Shown piece by piece: positions 42,081 through 50,425 of a stretch of DNA of 64,000 nucleotides (its first letter is position 1; every line of letters starts with the position of its first letter). The stretch is from the NCBI GenBank assembly GCA_030684575.1, contig JAUXVD010000008.1, positions 372,001 to 436,000 on the forward strand. The letters run 5' to 3'. The notes under the pieces were generated by a model. That model worked only from the letters and a program-made list of their open reading frames with translations. It did no database searches and was not told the DNA's origin. The DNA is from Nitrospirota bacterium (GTDB lineage: Bacteria; Nitrospirota; Nitrospiria; Nitrospirales; Nitrospiraceae). The position numbers and the translations under genes are program-made.

Positions 42081-42569
42081 TCAATCCGGCGGCAATTTAT
42101 CGGGGTCGATTTCAAGGAGTCGCAGTCGGCCATTGGTGATGTGTTCGGTCTTGTAGAGGCGGTCGCCCACCTGCATGGCTCCGACAAGCAGCGACCCGTT
42201 GACGACAAAGGTAAAGTCTCCCTTCGAGGGCGGCTTGAAGGTGCCGCGGAGCACGGCGGTATCATTGTTGCGGGAGATCGTGGAGCTGATATCCAGTTCC
42301 TGACTGGTCCCATCGAACAACTCGACGGTGATTCTGGGGAGGGGCCTGGCCCCGGCATCCTTTAAGACCTGGAGCAGGGGAAGGTCGAGCACAATTTCCC
42401 GATCGCGCAGGACCCAGGGCCTCCGCGGTGCCGGCTGATCGGTCGTGAGAGGAGTCAAGACCGTCTGCCATAAACTCTTCGGAGCCGGCCGTCCATCGGC
42501 CCAGGCGATCTGACAAAAGATTGCGCTCAGCATCGCCATGAAAAGAAGAGACCTGAATGGGTGGATCAC
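42081..42569 (-). CDS. Secreted protein of unknown function
   Basis: A 162-residue protein with a signal peptide (FRSLLFMAMLSAIFCQIAWA). The remainder is beta-rich, and the end (FVVNGSLLVGAMQVGDRLYK then RLLEIDPDKLPPD) resembles the propeptide part that comes before some secreted metallopeptidases, but no zinc motif follows. I do not name it. It lies 54 bp upstream of the DUF488 gene on the same strand. Confidence 0.65.
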   Translation of the reverse strand: MIHPFRSLLFMAMLSAIFCQIAWADGRPAPKSLWQTVLTPLTTDQPAPRRPWVLRDREIVLDLPLLQVLKDAGARPLPRITVELFDGTSQELDISSTISRNNDTAVLRGTFKPPSKGDFTFVVNGSLLVGAMQVGDRLYKTEHITNGRLRLLEIDPDKLPPD

Positions 42570-42683
42570 AGGGTTGTTTCCTGGTGAAAGCGGTGCTGTC
42601 GATGCATGTCATTATATAGAGGGATCCGTCCCGGCGCGATCACTCAGAGTGGGAGCCGCTGGAGTCAGGAATGCGGTGGTTTG

Positions 42684-42995
42684 TTATCCCTGTGCGGCGT
42701 GAGAGGCCCAGGTGAGGAGATCCTCGGGCGCTTCTACGATATCGACCGGAACTTCGTAGTAATTCTTGAGCGTCTGAGTGGACGTGGGTGTGAAGGGCTT
42801 CATGCCCCGGTCGCGATAGTGCGGCATGGTCAACCGATCGGTTTTAAAGTAGAGCCGGCCCTTGTGGATGATCCCGAAGAACCGGTCTCCTTGGTAGAGT
42901 CCGTATCCACCGAACATGGCACGGGAGGTCAGTCCTGGCAGCCCGCTGAGTTGATCCAGGACGAAGTCTCGAAACCCGTCGTGTTTTGGTGCCAT
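42684..42995 (-). CDS. TfoX N-terminal-domain protein
   Basis: A 103-residue protein matching the TfoX/Sxy N-terminal domain: LSGLPGLTSRAMFGGYGLYQ, FFGIIHKGRLYFKTD and YYEVPVDIVEAPEDL. Stand-alone forms of this domain occur often in DGPF/VOC gene clusters; no competence role follows. It lies 8 bp after the methyltransferase gene. Confidence 0.9.
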   Translation of the reverse strand: MAPKHDGFRDFVLDQLSGLPGLTSRAMFGGYGLYQGDRFFGIIHKGRLYFKTDRLTMPHYRDRGMKPFTPTSTQTLKNYYEVPVDIVEAPEDLLTWASHAAQG

Positions 42996-43003
42996 GGTGT
43001 CGG

Positions 43004-43864
43004 TCAGCGGGGTTTGCGTGCTGCGACGATCCGCACGGCAAGGGGGAATACAATGCGATGACCCTCCTGGTATGGGGTCACGGCTTGGGTGATGAGGCGT
43101 CTCACCTCTTGGGTCTGTGCCGGCGAGAGTCGTGCCATGAGATTCTGAATCGGCGCGGCGATGTCCATGAGGCTCGTATAGTACTCATCGGCTGACGCAT
43201 AGGACCATTCCGCGAGGAACTCCTGGTCTGTCACATCGATCAATCCGGCCTGCTGGAGCATCCCCGCCAGATCGTCTGGCTTTGCGAGCCTGAAGATGCC
43301 TGGCGCAGTGGGGTCCGGCGGCGGCAGCTCGATGACCTGCTTGATGGCCATCATCGAGAGGCCGATCGACGGATTCTTCTCCGGCGCCGACCAGACAGCG
43401 GCTGCGACCCAGCCTCCCGGCTTGAGCACGCGCGCGATCTCTGTCGCGGCTTTGGGAATTTCCGGCAAAAACATCAGGCAGAAGCGACTCGTCACTGCGT
43501 CGAAGGCGTGAGCCTCGAAGGGTAGGCTCGTCACGTCGCCGGTTTGAAAGGTCATATTCGCCAGCCCAAGCGCTGTCGCTTTGCGCCTCGCGGCAGCGAG
43601 CATCTGCTCGGCGAGATCCATCCCGATGACCTGGCCTGTTGGTCCAACGGTTTGTGCGCCTAGTATTGCGGGATAGCCGGTGCCGGAACCCAAGTCGAGC
43701 ATCTGCATGCCCGCTCGCAGCCTGGCATCGGCCACGAGACGATGGTTCAGACAGGCTAGCTGCTCGTCAAAGAACCGGTCCCACTTCTCCCAGCCGCCGG
43801 CGACACGGTTCCAATCCTGACGTTGGCCCTCGATGAGTTGCTGCGCGGTCGGTTGTGGAGCCAT
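43004..43864 (-). CDS. Class I SAM-dependent methyltransferase (UbiE-like)
   Basis: A 286-residue protein with SAM motif I MLDLGSGTGYPAILGA (about residue 55), the acidic loop GMDLAEQML, and ARVLKPGGWVAAAVWS. The substrate cannot be read from sequence; arsenic or ubiquinone methylation has no support here. It is 37 bp downstream of the MoaD-like gene and upstream of TfoX, in a run of leftward genes. Confidence 0.85.
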   Translation of the reverse strand: MAPQPTAQQLIEGQRQDWNRVAGGWEKWDRFFDEQLACLNHRLVADARLRAGMQMLDLGSGTGYPAILGAQTVGPTGQVIGMDLAEQMLAAARRKATALGLANMTFQTGDVTSLPFEAHAFDAVTSRFCLMFLPEIPKAATEIARVLKPGGWVAAAVWSAPEKNPSIGLSMMAIKQVIELPPPDPTAPGIFRLAKPDDLAGMLQQAGLIDVTDQEFLAEWSYASADEYYTSLMDIAAPIQNLMARLSPAQTQEVRRLITQAVTPYQEGHRIVFPLAVRIVAARKPR

Positions 43865-43901
43865 GGGTTACCTCTCTCCCTGTGACGAATGACGGTCTGG
43901 T

Positions 43902-44162
43902 TTATCCGCCGCTGAGCGCGCAGACGATGGAGATCCGATCCTCAGGCTGCAGCGGCGCGGTCAGGTGTGATCGCTGTTGGTCGTTCACGAAAATTCTGAT
44001 GTGCGGCCTGATCGTGTCCTGCTCCGTGATGATGCGGAATCTGATGCCAGGATAGCGCTGATCCAATGCCGACACTAGTTCAGCCAGCGTCCGGCCGCCA
44101 GCCTCCACCTCACCCTGTTGCTGCGTATAGGACCGCAAGGCGCTGGGGATATGGATCGTCAT
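43902..44162 (-). CDS. MoaD/ThiS-like ubiquitin-fold protein, copy 1
   Basis: An 86-residue beta-grasp protein ending in Gly-Gly (CALSGG), as required for adenylation and thiocarboxylation in sulfur carriers. The body has TLAELVSALDQRYPGIRFRI and IRIFVNDQQ, typical of MoaD/ThiS. It overlaps the upstream BNR-propeller gene by 4 bp (ATGA). No MoaE, MoeB, ThiF or ThiG gene is near, so a cofactor role is not implied; it may serve the propeller protein. A paralogous pair lies at 58.6 kb. Confidence 0.85.
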   Translation of the reverse strand: MTIHIPSALRSYTQQQGEVEAGGRTLAELVSALDQRYPGIRFRIITEQDTIRPHIRIFVNDQQRSHLTAPLQPEDRISIVCALSGG

Positions 44163-45313
44163 CGTCCGAGGGCAGCCGCTTCGACCGAATAGATTTCAGG
44201 CAGATGCCTGGCAATGCAGGTCCAGGTTGCCCCCTCGTTTCGGCTGGCCCAAATCTCACCGCTGGTGGTGCCCAGATAGAGGCCGACGGGGTCATGGGCA
44301 TCGCGGCTCATCGCCTGACGCTTCACCGTCCACCAGGCGTTTGACTTCGGGAAGCCTTTGTCTTGGCGCGTCCAACTCTTGCCGGCGTTCTTGGTCGTAA
44401 ATGCGGCGGGTTTGCCGCCGGGACTCACGCGCGGCCAGACCGTCGAACCGTCCATGGGAAAGACCCAGGCCTGGTCCGCATTGCGCGGGTGCACCACCAT
44501 GGGGAATCCGATATCGCCGATTTTTTTCGGCATGTTTGTGCCGATCCGCACCCAGGTGTCGGACGGCCGATCGAGCCGGTAGATGCCGCAATGGTTCTGC
44601 TGATAGAGCCGGTCCGGATTGCTGGGACAGAGCCGGACGCAATGGGGATCGTGGACGGTGACCGTCGAGGCGTCAAATCCTTCGACGACGTCCAGTCCCT
44701 TGATGAGCGGCACAAATCTGTTCCCGCCATCGACTGATTCATGCACCCCGCCTCCGGACATGGCGAAGTAGAGGTGCCTGGGGTCGCGTGGATCGACGAT
44801 AATCGAGTGTAGCTTCGGGCCGTCCGGCGTCCCGTCCTGCACCGTGCCCATCCACTCGCGGTATTGCGGATCGTCGTTGATCGAGGAAAACGGTTTCCAC
44901 GTGACCCCTCCGTCATCGGAGCGGAAGAGGCCTTGCGGGGATGTTCCGGCGTACCAGGCATTCAGTTCGTTCGCGTGACAGGGCGTCAGCCAGAAGGTGT
45001 GACCGACAGAGCGACCGTTCTGGCCTTCGGGAACCTTGGGAAAGGCCGGCGGGGCCGGCGATTCCTTCCAGGTTTTCCCGGCGTTGGTGGACCGATACAG
45101 CGTCGGTCCCAGATGCCCTGTGCTGGCCGCCATCAAGATCGTGCGACGATCCCGCGGGTCGGCGACGATGTGATGGATGATGTGACCGAGGAACATGGGC
45201 GCTGAGAGCTTCCACGTCCGCCTTGTCCGGTCGCTGGTGACGGTGAATGCGCCTTTTCTGGTGCCAATCAGCAGGGTGACGGCCCCGCTCTCTGTTGTGA
45301 CAGTCGATGTCAT
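44159..45313 (-). CDS. BNR/sialidase-like beta-propeller protein, copy 1
   Basis: A 384-residue protein without signal peptide, built of propeller blades with Asp-box/BNR motifs: LLIGTRKGAF at the start, STNAGKTWKE, SDDGGVTWKP, STDGG-like VDGGNRF, TKNAGKSWTR and SRNEGATWTC. These are the exo-sialidase/YVTN-like repeats, but the catalytic Arg triad of true sialidases is not obvious, so binding rather than hydrolysis is likely. GGAGG 6 nt before the ATG fixes the start. The 4-bp overlap with a MoaD-like gene is repeated in copy 2. Confidence 0.85.
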   Translation of the reverse strand: MTSTVTTESGAVTLLIGTRKGAFTVTSDRTRRTWKLSAPMFLGHIIHHIVADPRDRRTILMAASTGHLGPTLYRSTNAGKTWKESPAPPAFPKVPEGQNGRSVGHTFWLTPCHANELNAWYAGTSPQGLFRSDDGGVTWKPFSSINDDPQYREWMGTVQDGTPDGPKLHSIIVDPRDPRHLYFAMSGGGVHESVDGGNRFVPLIKGLDVVEGFDASTVTVHDPHCVRLCPSNPDRLYQQNHCGIYRLDRPSDTWVRIGTNMPKKIGDIGFPMVVHPRNADQAWVFPMDGSTVWPRVSPGGKPAAFTTKNAGKSWTRQDKGFPKSNAWWTVKRQAMSRDAHDPVGLYLGTTSGEIWASRNEGATWTCIARHLPEIYSVEAAALGR

Positions 45314-45333
45314 CACCGGCCTCCGTTGTCGGA

Positions 45334-45768
45334 TTACTTCAGGGTCTGCAAGGTCTCTCGCAGTTCTTTCAGCTCGGTGCTCAGGAGATCCAGATGCTGG
45401 TCCCGCTGCGGTTGCTCGTCTTTGAACTTCCAGAGCCGCCCGAATATGGCGCCGAGTTCTTTTTTGTGCGTCTTGGCCAGGTCGTATGCCGGCGTTTTCG
45501 ACTGTGCCTCGGTCACTCCACAGAACGAGTCCATCAAGGCATGGAGTTGGTTATGGAGGTCATCGAAGGCTGTGTCGACGCCCTTGCCGCCCTTGGCCTT
45601 GCCCGCCGTGGCTTCCATCATGTTCGTGAGGTTGATCATCGTTTCCACCCCGCTGGCTCCCTTCGCCTGCGTCGCGTAGTCGCCCGCACGGGGATAAAAT
45701 AAATAGCTGCAGCCACTGAGCCCGGTCAGCATCAGTGCCAATGCCAACATGCCAATCATTCGTTGCAT
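45334..45768 (-). CDS. Small lipoprotein of unknown function
   Basis: A 144-residue protein with a short signal and lipobox (LSGC, Cys about residue 20). The mature part is alpha-helical and charged, ending in a probable coiled coil (LDLLSTELKELRETLQ). I recognise no family. It lies 20 bp upstream of the propeller gene, on the same strand, with GGAGGC as ribosome site. Confidence 0.7.
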   Translation of the reverse strand: MQRMIGMLALALMLTGLSGCSYLFYPRAGDYATQAKGASGVETMINLTNMMEATAGKAKGGKGVDTAFDDLHNQLHALMDSFCGVTEAQSKTPAYDLAKTHKKELGAIFGRLWKFKDEQPQRDQHLDLLSTELKELRETLQTLK

Positions 45769-45841
45769 GAGAAGCCTCCTTAGGTAAACGTGTAAGGTCT
45801 CTAGTCAAGCATGTCGGTCTACCCAGGTCAATGCTGCGGCA

Positions 45842-46444
45842 TCACGGTTTCCTGGAATAGACGATTTCGAGGAACTTCATTTCCTTGCCACCATGGCCAT
45901 GCGTCCCGTACATCTCGAATGTTTGGTTGTTGGCGTCCTGGATCTTCCAGACCGCGCGATGGGACATCTTGCCGCCGCCCGGCTCTGGGTGCGACCCTTT
46001 CAGCGTGATGGTCTTGCCGTCGATGCTTGCCGAGCCTTCCATCATGAAAATCCCCGTGCCCATCGTATCGATCCAGGCCGTGACGTACTTCTTCGTCACA
46101 TTGTCGTAGCCGTCGATCCCGATGCCGGAGAAGGGTTGGCCCATCATGTGGCTGTTGTATTCCTGATACAGAAAGCGCCCGTCGAGCAGCATTTTCATTT
46201 CAGCGGTGCCGGTGGATTCCGTCGGCGGCTTGCCCGGCTCCATCCATTCCTTGGTGCTGGTCGTCCAACTGCCGGCTAGGGTTGCGAACAGCTTGTGCGG
46301 CTCGCCTGGTGCGGCCATTTGCTTCCACACTTCCATCATCGCCTCTGGGTCCATCGGCTTCTCCGGCTTCTTATCCTTAGCCAGAGCCACCGGACTCATC
46401 AGCAGGACGCAGAAAGTTGCGAGAATCAGGTTTTTAAGATGCAT
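45842..46444 (-). CDS. Secreted DUF1579 protein
   Basis: A 200-residue protein with a signal peptide (LILATFCVLLMSPVALA) and the DUF1579 pattern: HKLFATLAGSWTTSTKEWME, FLYQEYNSHMMGQPFSGIGI, DGYDNVTKKYVTAWIDTMGTG. Related proteins are common beside DGPF genes. Function unknown. AAGGAGG precedes the ATG. Confidence 0.88.
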   Translation of the reverse strand: MHLKNLILATFCVLLMSPVALAKDKKPEKPMDPEAMMEVWKQMAAPGEPHKLFATLAGSWTTSTKEWMEPGKPPTESTGTAEMKMLLDGRFLYQEYNSHMMGQPFSGIGIDGYDNVTKKYVTAWIDTMGTGIFMMEGSASIDGKTITLKGSHPEPGGGKMSHRAVWKIQDANNQTFEMYGTHGHGGKEMKFLEIVYSRKP

Positions 46445-46515
46445 GGGTTCCTCCTTGAATTAGGTTGCAGAATTTTTCGAGTGGCACGGCTGTTGCCAAC
46501 CTGTATACGAATCAC

Positions 46516-46875
46516 TCACGCTTGCACAAAAACATTGAACCCGCCACAGGCCATTCGCTTGGGATCGAAGGGCATCGACTTTTCATTGCACATACCGGCG
46601 AGACGAGGGTCCTTGTGAACCTTTGCGTTGACGCGATCGCGATGCGCGCGCGACTTGAATACGATCCATGCGAATATAATCGTCTCATCAGGCTTCGCCT
46701 TGGCTAAGCGAGTGAACGGAACTCCGAATGTGACCTTGAGATCCTCCCCGGAACATTCCCGGTACTCCAGCGCACCGTGCTCGCGCCAGATCTTCGCGGC
46801 CATCTGCGCCATTCGGCGATAGGCTGCCAGATTCTTTTTCGGAATCGGTAAAACATATCCATCGACGTACTGCAT
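46516..46875 (-). CDS. DUF1428 protein
   Basis: A 119-residue dimeric alpha/beta-barrel-like protein with the family pattern YVDGYVLPIPKKNLAAYRRM, GALEYRECSGED, IIFAWIVFKSRAHRDRVN and the end MPFDPKRMACGGFNVFV. ATG 46875 has AAGGAGGG. Function unknown; a usual member of ECF42/DGPF neighbourhoods. Confidence 0.92.
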   Translation of the reverse strand: MQYVDGYVLPIPKKNLAAYRRMAQMAAKIWREHGALEYRECSGEDLKVTFGVPFTRLAKAKPDETIIFAWIVFKSRAHRDRVNAKVHKDPRLAGMCNEKSMPFDPKRMACGGFNVFVQA

Positions 46876-46965
46876 CTGAGCCCTCCTTTGTGGTTGTCGT
46901 ATCAATGACGCATCGTTGGCGACCAGTAAAGTAGAATATTCACAAGTTGTCCGCCGCGATCACTC

Positions 46966-47394
46966 CTATTTTTTCTCATCCATCTTGGCGCGTAGGCGCT
47001 CCTCTTGTTTCCTGAGCTCTGGCGTGAACTCAGCGCCGAAGTCGTCCGCCTCGAACACTTGGCGGATCTCGATTTCGGATTCCTCGCCAGGCATCGGGTT
47101 GGGGCAACGCTTGACCCATTCGATGGCTTCTTCCTTCGACTTGCACTGCCAGAGCCAGAAGCCCGCGATCAACTCCTTCGTTTCGGCGAAGGGACCATCG
47201 ATCACCGTCCGCTTGTTTCCTGAGAATTTCACGCGTGCGCCGTTCGAACTTGCGTGAAGCCCCTCGCCCGCAAGCATCACGCCGGCTTTCACCAGCTCTT
47301 CGTTGTACGTTCCCATCTCGGCCAGGAGTTGTTCTCCCGGCATGACGCCCGCTTCCGAGTTTTTGGTGGCTTTGACGATAATCATGAAACGCAT
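46966..47394 (-). CDS. YciI/DGPF-domain protein
   Basis: A 142-residue protein with the DGPF motif in VIDGPFAETKELIAGFWLWQ and the N-terminal MRFMIIVKATKNSE. The last 15 residues are a charged helix. Starts at ATG 47394 with AAGGAG. A TGTCGA-N17-CGAC site lies about 80 bp upstream, as expected for an ECF42 target. Function of DGPF proteins is unknown. Confidence 0.9.
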   Translation of the reverse strand: MRFMIIVKATKNSEAGVMPGEQLLAEMGTYNEELVKAGVMLAGEGLHASSNGARVKFSGNKRTVIDGPFAETKELIAGFWLWQCKSKEEAIEWVKRCPNPMPGEESEIEIRQVFEADDFGAEFTPELRKQEERLRAKMDEKK

Positions 47395-47473
47395 GGGACT
47401 CACTCCTTGGTTTGATTGCGATGAGCCGGGTTTCTCGTAGGTGTTCTCCCGCCAGACCAGACTCTACTTATTA

Positions 47474-47500
47474 GTCGAAAGGAGTACCTCAAAATCGACA
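47474..47500 (-). promoter_or_regulatory. Candidate ECF42 promoter (DGPF gene)
   Basis: On the minus strand TGTCGA (47500-47495) is followed after 17 bp by CGAC (47477-47474) and then TAAT. Two further sites of the same form stand before the VOC genes at 58.2 and 61.3 kb, and an ECF42-type sigma gene is at 61.5 kb. The -35/-10 pair resembles what I recall as the ECF42 target motif. Confidence 0.6.
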
Positions 47501-47543
47501 AGGACGCAACCGATTGATATGGTTGCGCTTATCGTAATCCGTT

Positions 47544-48974
47544 TCAGGAGGGTCTTGTGTGAGCCGGTGCTAAGGAGGGTGAGACTGCCTCGTAGGCATG
47601 CCAGCCCCCGCCTAGCGCTTTATACAGTTGTACGACTGAGACGAGCTGCAGCCGATGAGTGCTGGCCAGCGCGAGTTCCGCTTCGAAGAGGCTGCGTTGA
47701 GCCACGAGGACATCGAGATAGTTGGCGAGCCCACCCTTATATCGGAGGCTGGCAAGTTGCAGGGCAGACCGCAGGGCCTCCACCTGTTCCGCCTGCGCGG
47801 CTCGTTGCTCACGTGCCGTCTTGACGGCCACGAGTGCGTCTTCCACTTCCCGAAAGGCCACGAGTATCGTTTGCTCATACTGAGCGAGCAGCTCGCGCGC
47901 CTGTGCCTCGGCTGCCTCTTGCTGGAAGCCCAGGATCTGGGCATTCAGCAATGGACCAGCCACACCGAGACCCACGACGCCAAAGGAGGTCTCGTTGGCC
48001 ACCAGTCTGGACAATTGTGGACTGGCCACTCCGAGAATCCCCGTGATGCTGAGTTTCGGAAAGCGGTCCGCCTTCGCCACGCCGATTCTCGCTGTGGCTG
48101 CCGCCAAGCCCTGCTCTGCCTGCACCACGTCCGGTCGGCGCTGCAGCAACTCCGACGGGAGGCCGGGCGGCACGTCCGGTGGCATCACCTGTTCGGTTAG
48201 AGACTGTCCCCGCGCAATGCGGCCGGGATTTCGCCCGAGCAACAGGCTGAGCTGATTTTCTTTTTGTACTTTCTGCCGTTCCAATTCAGCCAGACGCGCC
48301 ACCGCGTTGGCCCGTTCAGCCACGAACTGATCCGCGTCGATTTTCGTTACCACTCCCTGGCGTACCCGCGCCTGCGCGATCTTGACCGAGTCCTCCCACG
48401 ATCGCAGCGTTCGCGTCGCGATGTCCCGCTGCCGATCGAGCTGCAGCAGGTCAAAGTACGATTCCGCGACTCCGCTCACAAGCTGCAGGATCGTGGCGCG
48501 TCGCGCTTCCTCACGGGCCAGGAGGTCGCCGCGTGCCGCCTCGTTGGATCGGCGGATGCGACCCCAGATGTCCAGTTCCCAGGAGAGATTGCCCTGGAGA
48601 TAATAGTTGAAGGCGTTGGGGAAACCGGGGAAGAGAAACTCCGCTTTCCGTCCGAACGAAGGAGCATTGGCTACGAGATCGGCGTTGGGCGCAAAATCCA
48701 TCTTCGTGATGAACAGACGCGCCTGAAACTCTTCGACCGAAGCCACGGCCCGCTTGAGGTCTTTGTTCTCTCCCAGTGCCACCTTGATGAGCCGCTGGAG
48801 CTCTTTGTCCTGTAGGAGATCCCACCAGGGCAGGTTGGCAAATGACGTGGCCTCCTGCTCGGCGTCAGCCATCCTGAACGAGGCCGGGGTGGACATATCC
48901 GGGCGGGAATAGTCCGGGCCCACCGCGCAAGCCGCGAGGGACAAGAGCCCTATCAGTAGTATGAGTATGCGCAT
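47544..48974 (-). CDS. Outer-membrane factor of an RND efflux pump (OprM/NodT type)
   Basis: A 476-residue TolC-like lipoprotein. After the lipobox (LLSLAAC) it reads AVGPDYSRPD, the common OprM start, then the duplicated OEP repeats with LSWELDIWGRIRRSNEAARGD and RRPDVVQAEQGLAAATARIG. It would form the outer-membrane channel for the RND permease and adaptor encoded upstream on the same strand. ATG 48974 is chosen because it starts the lipoprotein signal. Confidence 0.93.
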   Translation of the reverse strand: MRILILLIGLLSLAACAVGPDYSRPDMSTPASFRMADAEQEATSFANLPWWDLLQDKELQRLIKVALGENKDLKRAVASVEEFQARLFITKMDFAPNADLVANAPSFGRKAEFLFPGFPNAFNYYLQGNLSWELDIWGRIRRSNEAARGDLLAREEARRATILQLVSGVAESYFDLLQLDRQRDIATRTLRSWEDSVKIAQARVRQGVVTKIDADQFVAERANAVARLAELERQKVQKENQLSLLLGRNPGRIARGQSLTEQVMPPDVPPGLPSELLQRRPDVVQAEQGLAAATARIGVAKADRFPKLSITGILGVASPQLSRLVANETSFGVVGLGVAGPLLNAQILGFQQEAAEAQARELLAQYEQTILVAFREVEDALVAVKTAREQRAAQAEQVEALRSALQLASLRYKGGLANYLDVLVAQRSLFEAELALASTHRLQLVSVVQLYKALGGGWHAYEAVSPSLAPAHTRPS

Positions 48975-49124
48975 GTCAGTCACGTCCTTCCTCTCGCACC
49001 CTGTTCTGCTCCTCATGGCCTGATTTCGACCGGACTCGCACAGGGGGCTTCTTTCACGTCAGGGAATTGAATACCAACCGCGCCAGCAATAGGATCGAAG
49101 CCCGTCTCCGCGTGACGACATGGC

Positions 49125-49436
49125 TTAGGGTATCCGGCCTTGATGCCCGTTCGATCGCTTCCCGGGATTCGAGGCCGTGATCTGACGCACCAGGCAATTG
49201 TTCAAGCAGCCGGCCGCTTGCAGTTGCGCTCCCTCCTGCCAGAGCCGGCGGAGCAGCGCCTGTCCCGAATGGTCCACGAAGGTGACGCCCGTGAAATTCA
49301 CCACGGCACCGCGTCTCCTCTCCTTCGCGATCGTGCGCCAACAGTCCCGTAGCTCCTGCACCCAGGGGCCGGCGAGTCGCCCCTCGACGATGAGGGTGAC
49401 GGATTTCGTCTCTTGATGGGTCGTGATCTTCAACAT
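49125..49436 (-). CDS. STAS-domain protein
   Basis: A 103-residue protein with the STAS fold: MLKITTHQETKSVTLIVEGR, GAVVNFTGVTFVDHSGQALL and RQITA. The loop DHSG stands where anti-sigma-factor antagonists have DSSG with the phosphorylated Ser. ATG 49436 has a GGGGAGATGGGGAG ribosome region. A GTG at 49598 would overlap the upstream stop by 4 bp and add 54 residues, so the start is open. It lies between the diiron protein and the outer-membrane factor. Confidence 0.75.
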   Translation of the reverse strand: MLKITTHQETKSVTLIVEGRLAGPWVQELRDCWRTIAKERRRGAVVNFTGVTFVDHSGQALLRRLWQEGAQLQAAGCLNNCLVRQITASNPGKRSNGHQGRIP

Positions 49437-49594
49437 CTCCCCATCTCCCCAGGTGAGCCGTTCAAGGAGAAGTCTATGCGGATCCCGGACATACCGGTAT
49501 GTGTGCAAGTCATGCAGTGACCGAAGATCCGTGAGACGAGCATCGCCGACCGAACCATCCCGCGCGTCGGGGTGAAGGTGTGAGCGGGTACCAT

Positions 49595-50344
49595 TCACCG
49601 GACCTGTCCTGTGCCGGGTCCGAGCACTTCCCGCATAGTGACGGCCAGGTCGCGGAGCGCCTGCTCACCGTTCCCCACGAAGGTGGAACCATGCATGAGC
49701 GCCAATTGTTTTGGCCGAAGATCCGCCAATCCCTGCAGAATCGGATCGGTCAGCGCGGTGTAGGGATAGGCGTTCGCAAACGGCCCTTGCTGACTCTTGA
49801 TCAATCCCAGCCTTGCGCGGTCGACGATGTCCGATTCCGTGATCGCCTCGACATCCCCTTCATGGGTGAAGAGATCCGAGCAGAGCAACGTGCGCGTGAC
49901 TTCCTCGAACAGCAGGCTCGCTTCCCAGCCATGCGGCACATGGGGCGTGTGGCGAAAACGAAACCGATATCGGCCGGTTCTCAGGACCTCTTCCTGCTCG
50001 AGTATGCGAGCCGGGCGGACGGAGAAATCGTTCACGCTGACGAGGGCGGCAACCCGGCCGCACAGCGGTTCGGCCCGTGGCGCCAGGGCCAGCCATTCGT
50101 TCAGCGCGCCGCATTCGTCCGCCTCGAAATGACTGAACGAAATCCAGCGGATGGTCCCTGGGTCTATGATGCGCGCGACCGCATCCATCACCAGCGGGAA
50201 CATCTGCTTCATCCCGGTGTGGAACAACAGAGGCTCGTCATCCTTGATCAGGTAGTGATTGAACCGGAGATTGAATTCCGGCACATAGGCCGAGATCACA
50301 TAGTGATCTGGCGCAATTTCCGTTACTCTGGCCCTATCCATCAT
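49595..50344 (-). CDS. Metallo-beta-lactamase-fold protein with flavodiiron-type ligands
   Basis: A 249-residue protein. The full ligand set of oxygen-binding diiron proteins is seen: HFEADECGA (His-x-Glu-x-Asp), His in [10 protein letters not shown], Asp in LLCSDLF and His in LMHGSTF. The flavodoxin domain of flavodiiron NO/O2 reductases is missing, so it is the stand-alone ODP type, suited to bind O2 or NO rather than reduce it alone. AAGGAGGGG precedes the ATG. It follows the RND permease by 81 bp on the same strand. Confidence 0.85.
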   Translation of the reverse strand: MMDRARVTEIAPDHYVISAYVPEFNLRFNHYLIKDDEPLLFHTGMKQMFPLVMDAVARIIDPGTIRWISFSHFEADECGALNEWLALAPRAEPLCGRVAALVSVNDFSVRPARILEQEEVLRTGRYRFRFRHTPHVPHGWEASLLFEEVTRTLLCSDLFTHEGDVEAITESDIVDRARLGLIKSQQGPFANAYPYTALTDPILQGLADLRPKQLALMHGSTFVGNGEQALRDLAVTMREVLGPGTGQVR

Positions 50345-50425
50345 CGCCCCTCCTTCTTGTGACGCGGCCCCCCCGCACCTCGACACGTGAGACATGGCGC
50401 CTGGCCGGTGGCTCTCACAGGATCA

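Noticed and set aside
44159-45313. Reading the propeller proteins as active sialidases
   Set aside because: Asp boxes are present, but I do not see the conserved Arg triad, the nucleophilic Tyr/Glu pair or a signal peptide; the name would be inherited from the fold only.
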